A stretch of DNA of 14,473 bases, taken from positions 1 to 14,473 of the forward strand of contig JAIFNE010000151.1 in the NCBI GenBank assembly GCA_020047875.1, written 5' to 3'. Both the position numbers and the translations under genes were made by a program. Position 1 is the stretch's first letter, and every line of letters starts with the position of its first letter. The DNA comes from Hydrogenophaga sp. (lineage in GTDB: Bacteria > Pseudomonadota > Gammaproteobacteria > Burkholderiales > Burkholderiaceae_C). Positions 13,912 through 14,473 of this stretch are shown piece after piece. The notes beneath the pieces are model-generated. The model made no database searches, was not told the origin of the DNA, and saw only the letters and a program-made list of their open reading frames with translations.

Positions 13912-14473
13912 ACCAAACCGAGCACCACGCCCACAAACACCGTAAACCCCAACCAGTGGTTGAGCCGGAAGGCCTTGAAGCACCCCTCGCGGCTGCGGTC
14001 CTTGATGAGCTGGAAGTGCCACGCTACCTGGGCCAGCGCCACCACCAGCATGGCGCCCCACACCCAGGGGTTCACCACCGGCCACAGCGCGGCCGTCCAG
14101 ATAGCGAGAAACACGAGGTAGAAGGCGGTCACGGCGGGCACGTCGTGCGCACCCAGGGTGATGGCCGAGGTCTTCATGCCGATGCGCAGCATAGGCCAGC
14201 ACCCAGAACAGGTTACCCAGCAGCAGCACCCACGCCAGCGGCGGCACCTGCGCCTGCACGGCGGCGAACGCCATGGGCACGCCGAAGCTGAAGGCCACGC
14301 CCAGCACGGCCTGCGGCATGGACACGTATCGCTTGGCGTACGGATAGGCCAGCGTGATGGCCAGCGCTGCGAACGACATGAGCACGGTGAGGGTGTTGGT
14401 GGTGAGCACCAGCGCAAACGCGGCCAGCGCGAGCACTGCGCCCACGACGAGCGCTTCGCGGGTGGACACCTTG
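13908..14473 (-). pseudogene. ubiA: 4-hydroxybenzoate polyprenyltransferase, frameshifted and partial
   Basis: UbiA is an inner-membrane enzyme that attaches the polyprenyl chain to 4-hydroxybenzoate in ubiquinone synthesis. The 5' part (window edge to about 14191) reads KVSTREALVVGAVL, several membrane segments, AYPYAKRYVSMPQAVLG and FSFGVPMAFAA, and GNLFWVLAY. The rest continues in another frame as LRIGMKTSAITLGAHDVPAV, FYLVFLAIWTAALW, FQLIKDRSREGCFKAFRLNHWLGF and a stop at 13908. Between WVLAY and LRIGMK only one nucleotide (14190) remains where E. coli UbiA has twelve residues, DTQYAMVDRDDD. That is exactly a 35-nt loss and deletes the second Asp-rich, Mg-prenyl-diphosphate motif. The first Asp motif lies outside the window. 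It is either a true pseudogene or a sequence error. Confidence 0.85.

Overview
The window reads as chromosomal DNA of a GC-rich betaproteobacterium. The ribosomal proteins, RpoA, SecY, GlpK/GlpD, ProC and UbiA all look like those of Burkholderiales, most like Comamonadaceae (Hydrogenophaga/Acidovorax-type). That placement comes from recalled family sequences, not from a search.

Layout. From about 8.6 kb down to base 1, the minus strand carries the complete spc operon followed by the alpha operon: rplN-rplX-rplE-rpsN-rpsH-rplF-rplR-rpsE-rpmD-rplO-secY-rpmJ, then rpsM-rpsK-rpsD-rpoA-rplQ. rplQ is cut by the window edge. A strong sigma70-type promoter (TTGACG, 17 nt, AATAAT) and a foldable leader of about 145 nt precede rplN. 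Most junctions are tight, and several stop codons lie inside the next gene's Shine-Dalgarno sequence. Three junctions are larger or structured: the rplN leader, secY-rpmJ (perfect palindrome) and rpsK-rpsD (terminator-like hairpin). Upstream on the same strand is a glpK-glpD pair (glycerol kinase, then FAD glycerol-3-phosphate dehydrogenase) with a 4-nt overlap. The S10-operon genes that precede rplN in many bacteria are absent here.

proC (pyrroline-5-carboxylate reductase) is divergent from glpK and is the only clear plus-strand gene. Beyond it lies a small accessory-looking segment of about 1.2 kb. It holds GC-rich palindromic DNA, an unrecognised 94-codon ORF, and a two-gene toxin-antitoxin module. 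The toxin is CcdB-like. The antitoxin joins a Phd/YefM-like N-terminus to a CcdA-like C-terminus. The 125 bp between the toxin and the unknown ORF (13120-13244) show nothing recognisable. The window ends inside ubiA (4-hydroxybenzoate polyprenyltransferase), whose reading frame is broken by an apparent 35-nt deletion that removes the second Asp-rich catalytic motif.

How it works together. Most of the window is core translation, secretion and transcription machinery plus housekeeping metabolism. The unusual points are the hybrid antitoxin beside ubiA, the ubiA lesion, a possible six-residue gap in ProC only 1.7 kb away, and the structured non-coding gaps in the ribosomal cluster. I do not see a wholly new multi-gene system.
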